NCBI GenBank assembly: GCA_050084515.1
Contig: CM114271.1
Coordinates: 39,804,001-39,868,000 of the forward strand
DNA: 64,000 nucleotides
Direction: 5' to 3'
From: Blasia pusilla
Taxonomy: Eukaryota > Marchantiophyta > Marchantiopsida > Blasiales
In this document: positions 12,490 through 25,624 of the stretch, piece by piece
How positions within the stretch are numbered: the stretch's first letter is position 1
Layout of the letters: each line of letters begins with the position of its first letter
The notes under the pieces: model-generated
Database searches by the model: none
Told to the model about the DNA's origin: nothing
The model's input: the letters and a program-made list of their open reading frames with translations, nothing else
Translations under genes and position numbers: made by a program

Positions 12490-15400
12490 CCAAAATGAAG
12501 AAATTGCTTTGGAAGCATCGCATTAGAGTGAGTTGATTTAGGGTCCCTAGAGGAACACCATGCGAGCTGTGAATATAATGGGCGTAGTGCATAGAATGCA
12601 TAAGGTCGGAGGGAGGGAAGCCCTTCCCTTGAGGGCCCATCTTTTTCTGTCCTACTGGAAAAATTGACCGAAATAGAATTGGAAATTCTTTCCAATTCTA
12701 CATTTTCCTTCTTTATTCTTGGATAATATAATGTGAGTTTCGTCAAAGCTTTGGATCCTCTTGGTGTGCATTTGGCATGCTATCCGGTTGGGGGTCAAAG
12801 GATTGCCACTCATGATATTGTGTAGGATATTATGTTCTCTATTCATCACGAGAATGATTTCCATGTGTAGAGAGAGTGACACTACTCCATGCGAGATTCT
12901 TTTATTCGTGCTAATCTTTATATGAGGAAGGAGGTTGAGGTGGTGATGGTGACCAGAGCTGTAGTCATGAATACTATGTGGAAGTATATATGAGCCCATG
13001 TGGTAGCACAAGGGAGATTGCTACAAGGAGCAGCGTTGGTGGCAATAAACAAGATCCATCTCTAGAGTCAACTTTATGACAAACACCAATTTATCCCCCT
13101 ATTCGTAGAGATGTATAGGGATATGGTCATAGAGATCTACGAGGCTATGCGGAAGGGGTTTCATTCGTTCCTTACGGATTGTACTCATGATCTCAAGTCA
13201 AAAAAATATGTTATCTTTAGCTATTACGATTCTTTATTGTAGGCAATGAATCTTCATAGCTTTGTAGCATGCCCAAGCCAATGAGTTTTTGAGGCGGACT
13301 AAGGACATGGCAGATGCTACTGCTAGAGGCCCTCTTAGTGGTAGCCATATTTCTCTAGGTGTAGCTGATATTGTCTCTGTTGTTGATAGGGGGAGAGAGG
13401 CCACCCCCCGCCTTTTCTTTTTCTTTTTCTTGCGCCGGATGTGGCCTTTATCCACTCAAATGATTAAGTCCCCCTTGATCTTTTGTTCTTTAAATGGGTT
13501 CCCCCATCACCCTTTTATGCAAAATTTCTCTTCTCTATGTCGCTCTTTGGAGGGATGGAGGGCTTGTCTTTCTCTCTTTAGAGAATGGAAGGTCCCTACA
13601 TCAACATCCCTACCTATCTCGACCTCATCCATCTCAATCTCATTCTCGTTTCACTCTATCACTCTACTCTTTGAAATGAGGGTTATTATGTCATAATTGG
13701 TTGACCATTAGAGTTTTACTATGTCAAAAATAACAAGTTGTTTGGTTGCATCCTTGTCATGAGTGGTTATATGAGGTTGAGGTCAACACCGTTGCGTTGG
13801 GATTGATGTTTTCAACAACTTCCTTATTTTATATTTCAGATGTATATGTGAGTAGATGGCTCCCAAGAGCCATGTATCTCATGTTAAGCCCAAGAAACAC
13901 TCCTTTAGGGTTTTGTAAAAGTTAGGTTGTTAGAGTTTGGATTCTCTTATGATGGAGGGTGGATATGGCTTGACAACATCATGTATGATTATGAGTTGAT
14001 GTAGTTGTGAGGGTAATTTTTACTTCCATTACATGAAAAAGATGATGGGGATGGGAGGGAATTTTCTACGTGTAGGTGGCTAGTCTAATTTCCTTATTGG
14101 CAAGTCACGGGCCATGCGGGGAGATGAATCAAATGATTAGTAGTTCTCATTTTTTTTTGGAAGGCCATGCGCATAAGCATTGATCATTTTTCCACAAGAA
14201 TTCTTGATGGTGACTTGATATATGCACAAAAAAAATTGATGGTGGAAAATAGGGATCGTATGTGGCCATAAGGCTATTGTCGTTGAACGACGACTCATCG
14301 TTGCATAAAAGTGAGGAACCAACCGAAAATTGATGAGACACAAGAAATTTAGGGAAAAGATCTTAAGCATCAAATGAGGGGTGTTTATATATATAAAGGA
14401 TTATATTGCTAGATGCGGTGAATGTTGGATCACATATAAATTTTCAAAGATTATGACGGATAGACCTTCAACCACATCAAGTATGTGCTAAAAAACCTTA
14501 TGATGGAGGTCCAAGAGCATCCAACTTGACAATTGATAGGATCTTTAATTGAACCCAAGACAATGATCTTAGGTAGCTACTCATAATGATAAACCATAAT
14601 TTGCCCTGGCTAATAGGATGGAAGAAGAGATCCAAGCTAAGTTATACGTGTGGGCTTAAGGTGTTTGTTGTGTGGGTCTATTAAACTTCCAACAAACTTT
14701 TGTTTGTGATGTCTTTCAAGAGGGTGGCATATCTCATGCTTGACATTCCTTCTTGATGTGATTCTTATGGAATAATGGGCATATTGGTACTACATGGAGT
14801 TAAAAGACGTATCCTCCATGTAGGATGGTGGTTTTGTGATCTTAATCAATATATGTGAGTAAACAAATCTTTCCAAGTGGTGGGAAGATCAACACATATG
14901 TTGTGTAGATCTGACCAAACATATAAATTATGTAGCGATATATTTGTGCTAAAGAGTTGTCATATTATAGTTCGTCAAATATTAAAGTCCTAGCGTCAAG
15001 TTTTCCAAAAGTGGAAGTCACTAGAGGGAGGGACATCGAAGCTCATTTTTCTTGTATACATCTTGTTGATCGCATATAACTCAAATTAAGCTTTTGATAT
15101 GAATATATTGCCTACTAATAAGGTGTTCGTGCGATGCACAAGAAATAAAAAAATGTGAGGAGTTAGTGTAAAATCCGTGAAGTGAAGAGATTAATGATGT
15201 TGCACATAAATTCAATTTTTTTTCCTGCTGCTCACGGTATGTGAAACATTTTCTCGCTGTTCAATTGTCACGTGTCAAATATAAAAGTGTTTGAAAATAA
15301 AGAAAACACTCTCACATAATAATATTGATTTGTCAAATTTTGTTATGATAGTTTATAAGGCTCAACTTGCCGATATCTCAGTCTTAAGATTTCCATCCCT

Positions 15401-15491
15401 ACTACTATGATTGGAATGCACTACAAAGGATTGTGACTAATTTGCCTATGACCTTCTTGAGCCCCCTTTCCCCTAAACCGGTGTGATCCTC

Positions 15492-15520
15492 GGAAATATC
15501 CCGAAAATCGGGATATTTCC
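15492..15520. repeat. Perfect 12-bp hairpin
   Basis: GGAAATATCCCG (15492-15503), loop AAAAT, then CGGGATATTTCC (15509-15520). The arms match exactly. Its role is unknown. Confidence 0.8.
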
Positions 15521-16552
15521 AGGCAGGCAGGCATGAACCGGCGGTTGTCATCGGAACCGGAACTTCTTTCCCGTACAAATGCCGGTAAATCGCCATGTAC
15601 CGGCAGTTTCTCGTCGAGCTAGCTCTGTGTCGAAAGCCCGTCCAGATTCGTGGGGACGTCGACCGGGCTTTCCCTTCCGGCAACGGCCAACGTCAGTTTC
15701 CACCGGCCAGCTACGCTCCCATTGATCCACACCATCTACTAATCCATCTTTTTGGGGACCGGGGGGCAATCGAGTCTACCTTCGGATCCAAACGCTACGA
15801 AAGTCCCTCTCGGAAGTCAGTACCGGCCTTCATGTGAGGGGAGGAACGGGAGGGGGGAGATCGAGATTCCAGTCTACTTTTGGATCCAGACAGGCAATCC
15901 CAATTTCAGAGAGTTGGCACGGAGTCGATGTCAGCGGTGATATATGCAGGTGGCAGTTATAGCGCTTCCTCCCACGAGGAAATCACGGTGTTTCCTCTTC
16001 AAGAAAATAGTACGAGAAATGCAAGCCATGCAAACGGGATGAGAGGGTTTTCGGACATCGTGAGGTTGTGAGTAGAATTGAAGACGGCGTTCGGACAGCG
16101 TAAGAGACGAGCTTCTTAAGACTTAAGTACGAACGAACTAGTGAAGCGCAGTTCCGGAACTTCTGCTGGACGTAGCAGAAGAAATCTGACGCCGCTCTCA
16201 GATGTCAGAGGAGTGTCATACGTGAGGCGGGAAAACATCCGAACTAAAATATCTTCCTTTCCTTTCTAGCGGTGGGAGCTTAGGCTATGGAAGGAAGTCT
16301 TCCGAGTTTTAATTTGACGTGAGCTGCGGTCGATACTGTCCAACGACAAAACCGTCTGCCATTGGGATGATGTGCCACCGGATACACGTTCATAATGCCT
16401 ACCTACACATGATCAATTCTGGTTTGGAGTTGGTATTTTCTACGACTCGTCATAAATGAAGGAATTTCGAGCTGGCAAGAGACGGAGCGGACTGCGCCGC
16501 GATTGCCCGGCCTGGGGTGCATGAGTCCAGACATTCATTCTGTATGTACTGG

Positions 16553-16560
16553 TATATATT
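16553..16560 (+). promoter_or_regulatory. TATA box candidate for the Ole e 1 protein gene
   Basis: TATATATT lies 153-160 bp before the ATG at 16713, a reasonable distance for a plant TATA box with a leader of about 130 nt. Confidence 0.4.
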
Positions 16561-16712
16561 ATCCGTTTGAAGGGAGGAGATATCGAAGGTTCGATCGGTC
16601 GGAAGAGTCGATCAGACCTACACGTACCGATTTGAGGATTCGCCGATCTTAGTTGGTGCTCGAAGCAGTGGGGTGGGAGGGTAGGTCTGGCCACGGTGCC
16701 CAAGCGCTTGCG

Positions 16713-18127
16713 ATGGAGGTGCAGATCCCGCTGTGGTGCGCAGTTGCAGCGCTGCTGTTCGGCAGTGCGTGGGGTGTGCAGCTGCAGGTTGGGAGTTTGG
16801 GAGCCAAGTTCTCTCTGGGAGCCGCGGCGGACGGAAGTTCCGATAGCGACCAAGATGTCGACAAAAGGAGCAGCTCCGGTCACGTTGCTGGCGGGAAGAA
16901 GCCAACAGTCTTCTCCGGACAAGTGTTGTGCATGAGCTGCGATCATGTTTCCACTCCTATTTTCGGTCGGTCCTTCTACACTTTCTTGGGTCGATGCAAA
17001 AGCGCTAGAAACCACTCAATGCCTCGCAGGCTTCTCGTGAGAGGGAAGGCCATCGATAAAGCCTTTGGAATCCTCCGGTCCAGTCCACGAGGATTCCGAA
17101 GGCTTTCGCGATCCCTCCCATATGTGAGCATCTACGTCTGAGTCTACTCAAACACTTTTTCCTTTTTGAGTGCATTTCTTGGGGCTTTTCTCCAATCGCT
17201 CACTAGTCCAGTGGAATAGCCGAAGATCATAGCTGAATCTTCCACACTTCAGCTTCAGGGAAAAGGGCCTGTTTCTGACATGCTTCTCACGTGCAGCTGA
17301 GTGGGCATTCGTTCGAGTATGGTAAGTGCAGTGTGCTTACTTTGTGGAAGATCAGGGACTTTGCCTTTCTCGGTCCTTGTGTGGGAGTTTATGGAAAGCT
17401 CGTTCTGCTCATGTGCGCCTGAACTCTCCTGCACAGTTGCCATTTGGAATCAACCTTTACCTCAACTACTTACACTTGTGCCGCCTTATCTGTGCTCGTA
17501 GGGGTTGAGGCGAATCTTCTGTGTCCACACCCTCCGCCAGGGGGGGGAACTCCAAAGGTGCAAATTATATCATCCGGAATTACCGGCGAAGATGGCTCTT
17601 TCCACCTATCAGTAGGTGATTCCTCCGTCACATTGCTGAGCCGATGTTTCATGAAGCTCGCCAAAAGCTCATCTTCGAACTCCAACTGCAACATTCCGAC
17701 CCTCAGCGAAGACGGTTTTGCTCTGTCCAGCCGCTTAAAGATCACGGACTCGGACTCTCTGGACCGAAAATACTCCGTCTCCTTCGAATTCCACCCTGCT
17801 TCATGCTCGATTGGTAGGAAGTTCCTCCGAGACGAGAATGAAAATCCCGAGGGTAGACATACTGGCCACCATGGTCATCATCCGGGGTCTGGATTCCGTC
17901 CTGAAGAGGAAGAACCTCAACGTCAACTCCTAGGAACCGTCAAGGCGTCTGTCACCATTCCTCCCATCCCAGAAATTCCTCCCATTCCACAAATTCCTCC
18001 TATCCCACAAATTCCCTCCATTCCTCAAATCCCAGCTATCCCAAAAATCCCCCCGATTCCAGCCACCCCGTCGGAGTCTAGCAGCACTGCGAATCACGAG
18101 GACCACTCCACCGATTCCTCGCCTTGA
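16713..18127 (+). CDS. Secreted Pollen Ole e 1-domain protein with an Ile/Pro repeat tail
   Basis: Two exons, 16713-16965 and 17502-18127, joined in phase 1 (G|GTCGGT donor, CTCGTAG acceptor); 292 residues. Residues 1-22 form a signal peptide (MEVQIPLWCAVAALLFGSAW). After a Ser/Asp-rich spacer comes the Ole e 1 core: VFSGQVLCMSCD, then across the splice PIFGVEANLLC, matching the family pattern of Cys residues and an IxGAxV strand; further Cys residues occur in RCFMKL, SNCNIP and ASCSIG. A His-rich stretch (HTGHHGHH) leads to a tail of repeated IPxIP units (about 17955-18066). The family comprises small extracellular, cell-wall-associated plant proteins, some fused to proline-rich or extensin-like tails. 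Function cannot be assigned beyond a likely apoplastic or wall role. Joining the exons restores the domain, which supports the intron. Confidence 0.85.
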
Positions 18128-20990
18128 CCTAGACCTTTCAAGTCGAGTTGGAGGATTCGCTCTTCTCAGATCGCTTGAGCTACAGTCCACTCCCAGCGCC
18201 CGTCGCCACTAAAGCGTTTGAATTTGGAATATTAGGCATCTGTGGTCAGGAGATATATACAACGCAGGTTGATCACCGTCTCGAAACTCAAGTAGATGCT
18301 CAAGCTGCGTGGAATGTTTTCATATGGTAGGGCACGTCGGTAGCTGTACATCATACGTCTAACTTAAAAAATGTAAGTGTAACTACGATAACAATTAGCG
18401 TTTGGAATGAGAAACGAGCCCAGCGACAACAAGAATTGTCGCCTTTCAAGCAGAGTACTTGCACCCTCCTGTGTAAGCGCGCCCTGAATGAGCTCTGAAG
18501 AAAACTCCAAAGCAAGCCAGCCCGTAATCTCGTTGTGACAAAATTGTCTGCTCGGTGAAGAATTGTAATAAAGCATCGAGAATTGCAGATGCTGATTGTC
18601 CGTCCCGTGAGAGGTAGTCAAATCGCTGGTTCGCACCTCGATGAGTCGGTTACATTGCGTGCCAGCCCAACGGGTGTTCCAGAACTCGGAGAAAGGTCGC
18701 CGCTGGATCGAGCTCGGCATCTCGAACACGAACAGAATTATTCACGATGAGCGTCATTCGTACAAGGAAAACTTCACAGCATTCGAAAGGAATCTCCCAT
18801 TGCAACGGTTTGTGTTCAATTCCAGAGGAAGCCTGAATTTGATGAAAGATGCGAAACGGATTGTACTAATGAGGAAGAAATTCGAGTCGTGAGAAAATGT
18901 TCAATCATGACCAATTATTGTGAAGAATGGAGAAGTTGGAGAATGGGAATTGGATCGCGAAAGCGGATTGCTTCACTATGTATTGTGAACACATTGCAGT
19001 TGTTAAGACTAGTTTGAACTGTGCTTGCATTTTGCTACAATGTCATGCGCTCATATGCCGTCTCTACTCATTCCGTCGATTCTACCTCCAGGAAGATAGA
19101 CGATCCCTATTGGAATCATCAGAACCAGGAGAATGGAGAGATTCGTCGAGGAAACGTTCAAATGGCTCTGGGTTAGAATTCCTGGAATACTAACAGCCAA
19201 AATCAGCTCACTTGTCGACTACATGTAATTAACCGTAACCGGTTGAGACGCTGCACGGCCTTTCACATCGTATGTTCTCCTGGTAAAGTGCCTTTAATGC
19301 ATGAATGAGTGTAAGGTGCCCGTTTTGCTCTAGTTTCAAGTCCAAAAATCAAGGAAAAGCATGGGTGTATCCGAGAAAATTCCGTGTTACCTGCAAAGAG
19401 TACGCAATGTGGAGCAGCTGCGGTTCAACTCCATAGCTCTTTCATATCTTTCAGAGACTAATACAGACCCCTGCCTCTTCTCAATTAGGCTTCAGTAATC
19501 CATGGGCATTCTAGAAATGATTTATTCGGAACTAGGCTTGCACTCCATCGTAAGTCACAGAGTTGATGCGTAAGCCGAATCACAAATCAGAGTTTCTAAA
19601 CTTAGGTCCCAAATTGCCTGGACCAGTTCGGTTTGTGAACGAGACACGAGAGCGTTGCGGAAAAGCGTGAACTGGAAAAATAGGGAATGGATCCATTGCG
19701 ATGGATCCATGGGGTCAATCGCAGAAAAAATGAGTCAGAAAAGCGGCCACATATCAGAGTTACTGACACCGTGAAAAGTCTCCTCCCTGTAATGTGTCTT
19801 ACATGTTGATGAAAAAATCCAGAGGTGTGATAACTTTGATTAGCTAACACACGAATAGAGGCATAGATTGTTGAGCCTAACTAGAAGCTGTGCCTATGCT
19901 GTAATTATTTGGAACTCACTTCACCCTAGTTCGTATGGGACATGAGAGCTGCTTGGAGTAGCGCCTGTGAGACTATCTGATACAATCTCACTCTTGGAAA
20001 CACGCTGTTCCGAATGCATCCAAACTATTAAATAGAATAGCTCTCCTGGTTCATCGTGATGTGACGATTGGATCGCCAGGTCATGATATTTCGGCTCCTC
20101 TCCTGCTTCGTGTATGTGATCTCGTGAGCGGGCAGGATTAGCGTCAGAGGATACTGGAGCGGCCTGGGAGCGCCAGACAATCTGCAGATCAAGTACTTGG
20201 TGTGATCGGATCAAGTGAATGCACAAGGAATAACCTTTGGGACAGTTCCGATCGTGTGCAAGCGAGTGCCGGGGGAAAGGAACCATTATGAGCGAAAGCT
20301 CTGAGCACCCTCTTCTGGGAATTGTAGTCGGCAAAAATGGAGGTTGACAGAAACGAGTAATTTACTCGATTTATTCGGGCCTATACGGAGAAGGTTTCTC
20401 TAAGATAATCACCATCAGACATGGTAACCGAAAAATTCACAAGGTTGCTATAATGCGCAAATAGATCTTGAACGACTCGCGTTCAAGAAAACCGAGTACT
20501 GCAGTTGAAACGAAAGCAATTCTAGCGATCTGGCCTCTAATCCTCCTGTGGCCTTCTTGGTTGGAGCTATGGATTCTTGCCAGCACTTCAATATCGGAGA
20601 AATGTAAAATAAAAGTGGAAATATTTGTAGACCGGGAGGAAGACGATTTTCTTACAAGAGACCCATTTCTCGGGCATGAAGATGGGCACACTCAATAAGG
20701 AAAGGCTTCAATGACTAATGAGGTACAACGGAGGTGTAAAGCTGAATCCTAGAGTAGTCTACCTTTGCTCCTACCACCGATCTCCTTGAAATACCTCGCA
20801 TTGGCTCATGCATACGAAATACACAGCTTAATTTGGCTGATATGCCGTAGGCTTCCTATGTTATGTATATGCAATCGCGCATTGAATAGTGCCACTCTCT
20901 TCACATGGAAGTCACTCTCGGTCGTGAATGGTATCCTCTCATCCTACGACGTGCCAAATGCAAACCAAGAGAATCCAACCTCTCACAACA
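18128..20990. other. Intergenic region, nothing recognised
   Basis: Open frames of up to 137 codons on both strands show no domain, codon bias or conserved motif. A small palindromic duplication, ATGGATCCAT-TGCG-ATGGATCCAT, lies at 19687-19710. Confidence 0.4.
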
Positions 20991-21389
20991 CTCATAGTAT
21001 GTTGAAGGGACCACAAATGGTCGGGGAAGTGTAACCATCCTTTGTTACTAAAAGTCTATACCTTATAGCGCATGAGTGGGTACGAACCAACCAAAAATAA
21101 AAAAAGACATATAACATTTGATCAAGATGAGAGTGGACTAGTAGGTTGGTGAAAGGTAAGATACGAATGACGTAGATAATAGAAGAACACCAAAGTCCAA
21201 AGAAGATCCACTCAATCAAGGAGACCACGTGGGATAAGGATGGATAGAGCTATTTTTTCTTCATTCTATTTATCTCTAAGTATGTAAAGGAAGGCGAGGA
21301 AGGAAGAAGAGAGGCCTCGGAGGGTATTCTTCTTTTGTGCAATTCTACAGTGGTTTTATGAGTTTGAGATTTACGACGGTATCAGATAA

Positions 21390-21770
21390 AGGTTGCTCTT
21401 TCAATGAGAGTGGATTATCCTTTTTGGAAGAATAACCAAGTAATGATCTCATGTAATGAATTTCGAGAGGCTTGTTAGAGTCTAATATTGGCCATTAAGC
21501 TACAAGTAGAGTATGGAGGAAGGGTTGTTTTGCAAATAATGGATGTAGGGGTAGTAAGAGTGACTCATAAATTTCCATTTCTAAAAATATTCGCCATCAA
21601 ACTCTTACATCTAGATAGACATTGGTTCACAAGATACCTCGTATATCATGGTGAAGCTTTCATCACACAAGTGATGGATTCTAGTTTCTTGACGATCCTT
21701 CCAATTGTTACATATGATTGTGTATGGGATTGCATTATTTATATCTTATTTTAAACGAGATATGGGGGAT
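21390..21770 (+). mobile_element. Ty3/gypsy LTR-like segment, related to the 33.4-33.9 kb segment
   Basis: Blocks such as CAATGAGAGTGGAT and AGACATTGGTTCACAAG, followed by a CCTTCC(A/T)ATTGT block, recur in the same order at 33395-33820 with moderate divergence. The segment precedes Gag/Pol-like sequence, so it is read as the 5' LTR of a decayed gypsy element. Exact ends were not found. Confidence 0.5.
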
Positions 21771-22039
21771 GGACTTGGATAGGCTCCTATAAGTGTTTAT
21801 ACATACTCAATGTATAGTCAATACGGCTTCTCGATCCAAGGTAGCAAATAGAGAGTTGATATTTTATAAGACGTTTTTGGCCAAAAGTATTATGATGAGG
21901 TATTGCGTCTCCATTGCCTTTTGTAATCCTCGTTGTATGAAATGAGCAAATGTATATCTTGATGTTAAATTAGAGTGGTAGTTAAGGATCTAGAGAAAGC
22001 CACGTGGAGTGACGATGGAAGACATTTTGAGAGAGATGA

Positions 22040-24245
22040 TTCATAAATTGAGAGGATTCAGAGTTGCATTTGACCAAAGTCAAAACCAAGTCCAAGAATT
22101 AGTATAACCACTTGCTTCGATAAAACGAGTGTGTATAACATAAAGAGTGGTGGATATGGATGTCCAAGCGTCATTGATATTGAAAATTGAATATGACAAA
22201 GGCATGTAAGGTAGAAGCATTCAAAGGAGATCAAGACATTTGGATATTAGAGGTTGGATCATTCATATGGAAATCCTCTTATCCCTTTTCAACATTGTTG
22301 ATCACATTATAGGAATTTTTACAAGATTGATATGGTATCAAGGATGGAAGAGATCTTTGATTGAAATGGATCGAAAAATCACGTGGAACTGGATGAAGCA
22401 AGGGCTAGTGCAAAATTTCCAAGATATGGATCTCATCCACATTAGTAGAATGAGCATTAGTAGTATTTATCATTGAAAATAATAATGATCATAAAAATTG
22501 GAGAAGAATAATAATCATGATAATCATAATGAAACTATGAAGATTAGAATAGAAAGGTAGTATCGATGACTACATCAAGGATTTTTGTGACTTACAAATA
22601 CAAATTCGTGACACGAGTAGGACAAAAGCCCTCAATCTATTCAAAATAGGCGTAAAGAGGAAGATGTGTCGAAAAGAAACTTGAGATAACCCCAAAAATA
22701 TCAATCAAGAAACAAGAAGAGATTGTTGCTTCCATGAGCAACCCATATGGATCCACAACCATGGAGTTTGATAACCTTTGAGCATGAGATGGTTACGCAC
22801 CACAAAGATTTAATGAAAGGATGTCAATGAAGAGAGATCGGAACTCTAATCTACAAGGGGTGGCTCCTAGAACCGACGGGGTTCTTAACAAGGTTGCATG
22901 TGGACAAAGTTCATGTCCGTGGGTATGTCCATGTCCGTGAACTTATGTCTGTCCTATCGAAGGACTTGTCCGTATGGGCCCCATCCTTTCCCTACTTTCT
23001 TATTCCCCTTACTTGCCTTCGTGTTCCATACTCCCGAATTTCTTCCTCCCTCATTGCTCCGCTCATCCTTGTCTTGCCTTCCATCATGGACTAAAAGTAT
23101 GGGTCCCACCTCTTGGAACCCATGTCGGTGGACATGCCCATACTTGTCCGTCCTAAGGAAGAACTTGTCCGTTTTTTTGCAAAGATGGTTCTTAGAGGAG
23201 GGAGAGAATAAGAAGTCCAACGAGATATGTGCCAATATTTTGAGTGTGGAAGATGTAGTGATATAGACATGAATTTTCACTTTCATAGTCTAAAAAATAG
23301 GCCACATCCTCCTATTAATCATCTTGAAGGGGAAGACATGCATGAAGATGAAAAGAACCTGGACCTCATAAAAACGCCAACCACCAACAATCTCTTATCG
23401 CGGATTTTCTAGTTTTACAAAAGGAAGAAACAAAAAGAATCAACATAAATATATGGAGGTAAATGGTTCGGAGAGGGGAGAACCCCATCTCACTCTTGCA
23501 TCTCACTATCGTAGATGGGGAAGTAGAGGGATTCCAAGTTAGAGTATTGATTGATTGTAGTGCACAAAAAAATCCATAATAGTAACTTTCTTCTTGCTTT
23601 AGATAGGAATCAAATGAAGAGGTAGAATTTCCAAAAGGAAAATAGAAAGAATTGAGAAGCTTCCTCGAAGTATAGAGTTCACGATATGAAAGTATTATGA
23701 AGAGTTGGAGTTTAAGGTCATTTGATTAACACTTTATGATGCTATCTTAGGGATATCTTGAGTGGAATAGTACAATCTAGTACAATCCAAGGGTGGAATA
23801 TTTATGAAGATAGAGTTAGATCACGTCCAAGAATTGTATCCTTATATGTAATAGGAAAAACTGCCATCAAACATCAAAATGTGTGTTTTTCTTCTTTAAT
23901 AAGAGATGTTGGTGGTTTAAAAAAGTATTTAGAGGTAATAGACAAGTTGAGAGAAGTATTGAAGAAGTTCGAGGATGTATTCCAAGAAAACTCACCATCA
24001 AGGTTTCACCCCCAAACGAAGGCTACACCAAAATATTGATATCCCTCCAAGAAGCATGCAACCATATAAGGCTCCTTACTGTCGTGCTTGAATTGCAAGA
24101 ATGTGAGGCCCACGTGGAGAAGATGGTATAGAAAAACTTCATCCAACCAAGCATCTCGCCATATGGAGCCCAATTCTTTTTGTGTAAAAGAAGGATGGAA
24201 GCATGTGACTCTATATCGATTATAAACCATTGAATCAACACAGCC
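22040..24245 (+). pseudogene. Decayed Ty3/gypsy Gag-Pol fragment (Gag, protease, start of RT)
   Basis: Protease-like sequence near 23500-23760 reads EGFQVRVLIDCSAQ (the LIDSGA site with Gly changed to Cys), then DAILGIS. The linker and N-terminus of reverse transcriptase follow at 23980-24240 (EKLHPTKHLAIWSPILF, then IDYKPLNQ), matching the gypsy I.PS.SP..APVLFVKKKDG and IDYR.LN motifs. Gag is only suggested by position (22040-22500). Several frameshifts and many stops exclude function. A MITE copy sits between Gag and protease (22889-23187). The RT stops short at about 24240, where unrelated sequence begins. Confidence 0.65.
22889..23187 (+). mobile_element. hAT-like MITE, copy A
   Basis: 299 bp starting CAAGGTTGCATGTGGAC and ending in GTTTTTTTGCAAAGATG. 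Flanks GTTCTTAA (22881-22888) and GTTCTTAG (23188-23195) match at 7 of 8 positions, as expected for an 8-bp target-site duplication. The subterminal motif TGTCCGTG recurs inside. Confidence 0.8.
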
Positions 24246-25552
24246 TGAGCCTCCATTGCGCTGTCTTAGGCCCAAAGCTGAGCTCTTGCAGTCTGTCACT
24301 TTAAGTATCTGCTTCTCATTTCAGAGAGATATACACGTTGTACTCTATGTAATAAATTGTCTCACAATTTTGAAATCCCTACATCTTTTTGGGACTTAGA
24401 CGTAATCATTTGCACGGTAGAGTCTCTCCATCCCACTACTACAATGAGTGGGATGGGATTGATACCAAAACTTGTTCCTATTTCAATCCCGATATTCTTA
24501 AATTTTATAAAGACTTTTAAAATCTAAATAGTCAAATGAAATGAATAGCTTAGCTTGGAAAGAAAAGTTGTTGATTAAAGAAACACCAAACAATACATGG
24601 TCACAATTGCTACCTTTGGTCTCCTAGAGCCATTTTTTTTATTATTACACGAACAAGAAATATTCAAATCAATCTTTTCGATCATATGGATACAAAAGAG
24701 GAAACTATTTTAGAAACATTATTAGTATTTCAACAACTTTTTGGTTTTATGTTTGAATCATACTCATATTTCTTGTTTTTGGTTGAACAAGCCAACGGAA
24801 GAAAGTGATCCATTAACAAACGTGGTTGATTATTTTTTAGCGCAATGTCTATCGTCATAATCATTTTACACTCTAGTTTTTAATATGAAAGAGAGGTTAT
24901 GATCTAATAGGGCTACTTAGTCAACAAAGCATATCCAAGTAACGGGGTCCCTACTTTCACAATCAAGGTCGTAGGCTTGATGGGCAGGGTTTGGTTGCTT
25001 ACTTTATGGCAAAAAGCTTTCTTGATATATAAAACACCAAGTTCTATAAAACCAAAGAAATCTCCGGATCTTTCCTTCTCAACCATTTCAGCAAAGGAAA
25101 TCGTAAAGCCAAAGAAGCACTACATGCCTCTAAAGGCAAAGATGGGAGCAAAAAGAGAAAATTCTTTGCATGTTTTTAGCACTCCCTTGGCAAGGATCCA
25201 AGGGAAAAGCACCTAAACCCTTGTGGTGTTTGACAAAACAAAGTCCCTCGGCAAGGACCCCTTTTTTTTTTCAATGGTAAAATAGTGTCCAAGAAAAAAG
25301 GGCTAAAAACTTTTGGTCTAAAATTTGACCAGATCATAGCCTCTAAGGTCTTAGCTCTATGCCTTCTTTTGACAAGAAAGTGCAATCCTCTGTAATTTCA
25401 CAATAAAAATTTAGAGCATAGTCTACGAAAAAATTTTTTTTTTTTTTTCAAAAATAGATCTTGTTCTTACAAAAATATTCAAGCTCACGGATAAGGGCCA
25501 TAGACAAAAGAAAGTATATATTTTACGACCAAATAAAAATATTTTAGTTTTT

Positions 25553-25624
25553 GGCAAATAACGGGATTCCAACCCATGCTTTCATATCCACAATCTACAA
25601 CTTTAACCCCTAAGTTATATCTTT
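25553..25624 (-). pseudogene. tRNA-His(GUG)-like relic, possibly of mitochondrial type
   Basis: On the minus strand the sequence folds like a tRNA. The D stem is ACTT/AAGT with GGGG in its loop, and the anticodon loop TTGTGGA carries GUG. The T stem is ATGGG/CCCGT around TTGGAAT, one base off the TTCGAAT consensus. The 3' strand TATTTGC is followed by C. Acceptor and anticodon stems carry mismatches, so it is not expected to function. The AGATTGTGGAT core reminds me of organellar tRNA-His; a tRNA-derived SINE head is the alternative. Confidence 0.4.

Larger units (their letters stand above)
10036..16552. other. Intergenic region without a supportable gene
   Basis: Open frames here are short, overlapping and without family motifs. 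The region holds an inverted repeat at 10638-10678, short near-repeats around an ACTAACATGGGGA(G/A)G motif at 11028-11088, a telobox at 12473-12489 and a hairpin at 15492-15520. Between about 12.7 and 13.4 kb a broken reading frame with many stops looks like old transposon-derived sequence, but I could not classify it. Confidence 0.4.

Noticed and set aside
13289-13696. Plus-strand frame of 135 codons
   Set aside because: It lies in low-complexity T-rich sequence with no motif, probably old transposon remains.
19921-20334. Minus-strand frame of 137 codons
   Set aside because: No recognisable domain and no promoter or splice context; ordinary chance length.
21390-24245. Possible intact gypsy element with two LTRs
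   Set aside because: No second LTR could be placed at the 3' side, and Gag-Pol is broken by many stops; only a relic is claimed.
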